From the NCBI GenBank assembly GCA_013397115.1, contig VWZW01004119.1, positions 310,001-374,000 of the forward strand: a stretch of DNA of 64,000 nucleotides. Reading direction: 5' to 3'. This document shows positions 59,301 to 64,000 of this stretch, one piece after another (the first letter of the stretch is position 1; each line of letters opens with the position of its first letter). The position numbers and the translations under genes are program-made. Source of the stretch: Edolisoma coerulescens (Eukaryota > Chordata > Aves > Passeriformes > Campephagidae). The notes below the pieces were generated by a model, which did not search any database, had not been told where the DNA came from, and was given only the letters and a program-made list of their open reading frames with translations.

Positions 59301-61385
59301 TCTTAAAAATCAAGCCCTTTCCATGGTTGTCAAACCAAAAAATCTAAAGGCAGGGAGTTGTGACTAAGAGACTGAAAAGAGAAATAACTTTTCATGATAG
59401 TATAAATAGGCAAATGTAATTTAGTCTTGAGTTTTTCACAAGTGATACCTCTTCCCTTGAAGCTTTTTAATCTTTTTTTTTTCCCCTCTAGCTCTTATTT
59501 TAATAACCTTCCTTCCAGTTATGCTGCAACCCTTTCCTTTGGGCTTCTATGGTTGTCATTTTTTCATAGCCACAGACCCAGCCCAGAAAGAAACTGAGGG
59601 CACACATTGTTATTTCAATTTGAGCACCTAGAAGGTGAAATTTATCTGCTGACAAAGACTCTCTTTGTTCAGTAACTCTTCTCCAACTGTGTGCAGTGTG
59701 ATTGTCCCTAAAGTTTTCCTACTGCCGGCATTTCCCTGCAAATCCTTAAGCTGCAGCAGCAAACTCAGCCGAACACGTTATTTTACATTTTTAACTGAAA
59801 TGCGTTTTGTTTTTATTTTAATGAATCCCCTAACTCCAAGTTTAATTAAACTCATGTTTTTTAATTAATTACCAACAAATGCAAATAAGGCAAACTACAC
59901 AAACATGTATTCACCGTTCCCTGATAGATACGTGGGTGGGGTTTTTTTTTAATCCTGAAGTGTCAGGATTTAAAAATCTGAAAGTCTTGAGGGTTACAAC
60001 CCAAAAATTCTTTTCATTTGGGGCTTTATGAGAATATCTTAGTAGTGTATGACAGGGAGCTCTGCTTAAAGGAGCAGAAAGCAAACTGCAGGTTCTTTAG
60101 CTTTACCCATGTTATTCTTGCTAAACAACAGGGACACTCAGCAGATTTAGGCCTGTGCATACATTATTATAAGAAAAAAAAAAGTAGAATACAAGAATTT
60201 CATAGAATCCCAGTTATGTTCATCTTCCCTAAATGCTGACAAATGTGGTTTCATGAAATGCTCTCCCTGGCTGTTGAAGTGTAGCTAAAACAGAAATCCT
60301 AAATGAAACACGTAAGAGTTCAAGCATCAAATTTAAAAGCTCTGAAGCCCAGGAATCTCAAATTTAAGACATGTAATATAATCATGCTTAAAAATTAGAA
60401 ACTCTCTCCTGTGAGGACAATACACAGTTGAATTACTTTTTTAAACTACATAAGTACTATGCTCAGGAGTAAATATTTCAAGATCTCATGAAATATTTCT
60501 CTGAAGAGTTGCTTAGAAATTTCTTAGCTTCTCTGATCACTTTTTTCAACCTAAACCCTGCAAAAGCAGCCTGTCCCTAATACGTGGGATTATTTAAATC
60601 ATTAAAGCTAGCTGGAATATTTGTTTCTGCTCCTTGCCCAGGCTTGACATGGATGAATTTGGCTGTGCCCACATGTCTAGTTCAGCTCGATCTCACAGTC
60701 CCAGGGTGACCTGAATCCACACACAGAGATCTCGAGTTTGCTCAAAGCCTCAGTACAGTGCTTGAGCTCTGGCCCTCCTGGATCCCAGCCCAGAGTCCTG
60801 GCCCTCTACACGCTGGACACGAAGTAAAGCCAACACTGGAGTGCTCAGAAAGTTCCCTGGACACTGTATTTTCCCATCAGTCAGCAGGTAAGAGCTGGTT
60901 TTCCTACTTGGCAAAGGTTTTTCTTATTTGCAGCAGCACTACATACCTATGGAAAACACATTCTGCACGTGTTTGCAAGCATTCTTGTTTCCACTTCTCT
61001 TTATAGTCCCTTTTCGATTATATTTGGAGTTTTATACATCTCTGTATTTATATATTTTATGTATTTTCATAAAATTTGGGGTTTTTATACACATACACAA
61101 CTCTCTATGTACACATCCATAGAACCTCTTCTACTTCTCCCCATCCAAAATAACAGGCAGATTTCTCCATCGTTTACCACGGGCTGGAAAGAAGAGATCA
61201 AAGGACTGACACTAAACCACCTTTATCTCCATAAAGAGTTTTTCTGCCCCAAAAGATGCAAAATGTGAATGAGCAAATTTGTGGTGCCTCTTTTCCCACC
61301 AAAAGGGCAAATTAACAACTTCAAAGGGAAATTAACAGCTTTGAGACCTGCCCATATAGATAACTTTTGGGCTAGTGGGAGTTTT
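56377..61385. other. Unique non-coding DNA
   Basis: No gene, CR1 or SINE is recognised over 5 kb. Poly-T runs at about 58356-58370 and 59261-59268. Opposed open frames of 97 and 108 codons at 58388-58718 overlap each other and are unrecognised. AATTAATTAA-type wording is dense at about 59840-59875. Confidence 0.6.
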
Positions 61386-61440
61386 TCCAGCTCTCTGTCC
61401 CTCCGTTTGCCCAGATGAAAAATGGGAATAAGCTGCCCCA
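61386..61440 (-). mobile_element. MIR/CORE-SINE-like fossil, antisense
   Basis: CTCTCTGTCCCTCCGTTTGC, then CCAGATGAAAAATGGGAATAAG matches the complement of the MIR box (TTATCCCCATTTTACAGATG..GGAAACTGAGGCACAGAG) with few changes. The rest of the element is not recognisable. Confidence 0.55.
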
Positions 61441-63059
61441 AATGATCTTATGCAAAAATTTAATTATGTTTAGCTTATCTAATTGATGTGTTTTGAGGAG
61501 CTTGGCTAAGAGATGTCATATGTGCAGAGCTATTTGTTGTGTTTAAAGATATTTGTGCTCCCATCCTTGGGAAAATTCCTCACGTTCCCTGTCCTGCTGC
61601 ACTTAGAAATGATCCTATCTTGATTGTGTTCCAGCTACCCAGTGTCAAAAATAATCAGGAATAGGCAAGATAAAGCTCAAGAGTGTTCTGCGCAAGGCTG
61701 TGAATCCAGTGGCTCCTCCTTCCCCTCCTTGTCCAGTCTAAACACATGCAACCCTTTGGAAATAATAAATAAATAATTAAACCAGCAGGGCAATGTCCAC
61801 TCGTCTCCTGAACAGTTCCTGTAACACGATAGTCCACAGCCAGCCATGCAAGATTTATCATCAGAATTTCAAGGCTTGAGAAAGTCCTTAAAATATCCCA
61901 CATCCCCCCAGACAGCTCTTCCAAAAAAATGAGGAAATAGAGATATTCCCTCTTTTGCTTTTTCCCCGGTTTCCTTCCAGCCCACAGGTTGGCCAGAGGC
62001 ACGGGGACCGTCAAGACCAGCTTCGGCAAAAAGGGGTTTTCCTTCCTTAAGAAATATTGCAAACAGAAGATTCCCATGTTTGAAAGGTCAGAGGAAAAAA
62101 ACATAATGCACTCATGAAGAGACAACCTCATTAATCCTGTTGTTCTTGGCCCAGTCAATAGAAGAAACATAAATGCTGTCAACACTGCGCTGCTAGATAA
62201 AGGATAAAAAGTGGGAATGAAATGTTTTACTGCAAGGACTGCTCTTATGGTTTGAGAACATTTCTGGAAATAACCTGAGCTGAGAAAATGTTCCCTAGGA
62301 GGAATAGATTCTGTGGGAAACTGTGTGGAAGATAAAGTTTGGTCAGTGACCTTCTCACTATCCTCTAATCACACAGCACACACTGCTCCAAAGAGAAAAA
62401 AAAAGGGATACTGTGCAGCTAGAGACACTTTACCTTCCCCACATTACATGAATCGAAGTGGAAAACACAAGAGTATCATAAATCTCTATTTCACGCTTTC
62501 GGATACTGTAGTGAAATAATAATCTACTGTAACTCACTGGGAAAAAAACGTGACTTTTGGTTTAGGGCACTGCAATAACACCAACCGTGGTACACCTTCG
62601 GTGAGCATGAAAACAAATGACTGGAAGTTGCTAAAAGGGGAACTTGCCTTTTCGTCTGTGCAACATCAGAAATGGAGAAAGAGCCTCACATTTCTCATCC
62701 AAAAGCAGGAATGACAGAGAGGGGGAAGGCGCGAGGCGAGACCTCTCCTGTGCAGGCAGCTCCCAGGGATGAGAGAGAAAAGCTCAGTTTAAATACTCAC
62801 ACGTTAATGCAGCAGCAGCAGCATTCAGACACTGTATCTGCACAGACAGAGAGAGTAAATATTGGCTTATGTGGTTACTCCTGGGAAGATTAGAGAGACA
62901 TCAAATATGGATGTCCCCAGCGCTCCACACACAGGGAGGGTATTGGAAAACTCCCACCTTTAGATATTTGTGGGGACTATATCGCTTTTCCCCCTTCTTT
63001 TTTATTTTTTATTTGTCCTTTGAAACCAGAATTACTGTAATTACTGTCTCTAAAAGGTG
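61441..63059. other. Unique non-coding DNA
   Basis: A minus-strand open frame of 176 codons at 61655-62185 has no domain I recognise. A (GCA)5 run lies at 62809-62823. No other feature seen. Confidence 0.55.
62809..62823. repeat. (GCA)5 trinucleotide repeat
   Basis: Five GCA units in a row. No supporting coding context. Confidence 0.9.
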
Positions 63060-63450
63060 GTTATTTGAAGACTGGTGTTACACGCACGGAAATGTCAAAG
63101 CTTTTTTGGTTTCTGCAGCACGAATCTCGGGAATGCAGTGTGATCTTCCTGAAATGGCATTACTGGGGGAATGCCACGGCACAGAAGTTGGGTAAATATT
63201 TTCCTTGTGCTCATCGGTTGCTGGCTGTTGACAAATACACACTACCTAGAGCAGTAATGCAGGGTAATGATGTCATTACTGGGGGATAAACATCGCAGCT
63301 GCCGTGCGTGCCTATAGCTCTTGCAAAATAGAGCTGAGGGTGAATTTGTACTCCACATCTTTCAGATATTTCACTAATCACCATAGAAATAATTGCAGGA
63401 GCGATTGGTGAGCTAATTTAGACATCTGAGCTGCTCGAGTTCGAAATTAC
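63060..63450. promoter_or_regulatory. Candidate regulatory patch with palindromic TAAT/CRE-like site
   Basis: About twelve CpGs are retained over 390 bases. GTAATGATGTCATTAC at 63264-63279 is an inverted repeat with 7-bp arms: it combines paired TAAT/ATTA homeodomain cores with a CRE-like TGATGTCA centre. A further TAAT lies just upstream and ATAATTGC/GCGATTGG wording follows. The cluster resembles vertebrate developmental enhancers. Function is not shown. Confidence 0.35.
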
Positions 63451-64000
63451 CCTTTTTTTTTTTTGAGGAATCCTTAGAGATAAAGAGAGTGGAGTGGACA
63501 GAATGAAATATCTTTTTGTCTTCGTCCCTTGCTGGTTTCCAATGGGACATGAAACAGCGAGGGTGCAATAAGTTATTCTCTGATTTTACTTCCATCCATC
63601 TGGAAACAAGAACTACCAGAAGTCTGACAAGACAGCCTGATCTCCAGCCAGATTTCTAGAAATGTTAATAAGAGATCCTTATTCAAAAAGCACCTTCAAA
63701 ACTTCTTGACTACCAGGAAGAGAACCTCGGGTGTCTCATCAGCCACCAGAATTACTCCTGGAAAAGGATCAAGAAGTGCCCTGCAGAATTCTCCTGCTAC
63801 CAAACCTGTGTATGTATGTTTGTAACCAAACCAACACACATCAAATAATAGAGATGTATCATCCATACACAAGATATTGCAGGTAACTAGAGATCAGGAA
63901 TAAAACCTTTTGGAAAACCTTCAAGAGGTGGAACAGCATTGTAACAGATATTCTCTCGAGGGCTTCATTCAAAATAAATTTCTGTATTTAATTGTATTAA
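63451..64000. other. Unique non-coding DNA, right edge
   Basis: A T run at about 63452-63463; otherwise no feature recognised to the window end. Confidence 0.6.

Noticed and set aside
60199..60215. Possible CR1 terminus (TTTCATAGAATCCCAG)
   Set aside because: Only the octamer-like end matches; the following sequence does not follow CR1.
61655..62185. Open frame of 176 codons, minus strand
   Set aside because: Composition and content resemble translated non-coding DNA; no domain, signal peptide with partner context or splice pattern recognised.
1..64000. CRISPR array, operon or prokaryotic system
   Set aside because: The DNA is vertebrate by repeat content; no regularly spaced repeats with unique spacers and no compact coding were seen.

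Overview
This 64 kb window looks like non-coding nuclear DNA from a bird, most likely a passerine. The main evidence is about twenty CR1 LINE fragments, nearly all cut off at the 5' side, several of which end in the avian CR1 terminal octamer (ATTCTATG-type). There are also very old MIR/CORE-SINE-like remnants, and no mammalian L1, Alu or B elements were recognised. The passerine assignment rests on my memory of CR1 subfamily wording (long tails reading PWHR..PREAVAAPGSLEVSKARLDGAW) and is an inference.

I could not support a single host protein-coding gene, tRNA or rRNA. The open frames present are short (the longest is 219 codons), lie mostly in GC-rich or repeat DNA, often overlap open frames on the opposite strand, and resemble no protein I know. 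The only recognisable protein sequence is the decayed C-terminal tail of the CR1 ORF2 polyprotein (endonuclease and reverse transcriptase), inside several CR1 copies. The window is best read as an intergenic or intronic stretch. Small host exons below about 50 codons cannot be excluded by eye.

Layout: 1-3.1 kb is unique DNA with two compact CpG-bearing, GATA-motif-containing patches. 3.1-18 kb is unique DNA with CR1 copies at 4.8, 6.9, 10.9, 11.6, 13.5, 15.5 and 17.7 kb, an E-box-bearing CpG patch at 14.1 kb and a CpG islet at 16.8-17.1 kb. 18-22 kb holds pyrimidine tracts, another CpG-bearing patch and three MIR-like fossils. 22-36 kb is mostly unique AT-rich DNA with CR1 copies at 25.5, 27.8 and 29.5 kb and a putative regulatory patch at 32.0-32.4 kb. 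An 18-N gap lies at 36.4 kb. 37.5-40.5 kb contains a diverged pair of about 130-bp direct repeats flanking a 21-bp minisatellite. 42-51.7 kb carries more CR1 fragments, a CpG islet with a perfect hairpin at 47.2-47.6 kb and a GC-rich, CpG-poor block at 49.3-49.9 kb. At 55.6-56.4 kb a 380-bp segment is repeated exactly on both sides of a single N, which I read as an unmerged contig overlap. 56.4-64 kb is unique DNA with one weak MIR-like fossil and a CpG-bearing patch with a palindromic homeodomain/CRE-like motif at 63.1-63.4 kb.

The regulatory patches are candidates only: they rest on local CpG retention, motif clustering and inverted repeats seen by eye, with no conservation or chromatin data. 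I found no new multi-gene system here. The most actionable observations are the exact duplication around the single N, the paired direct repeats at 37.5/40.4 kb, and the motif-dense CpG patches.
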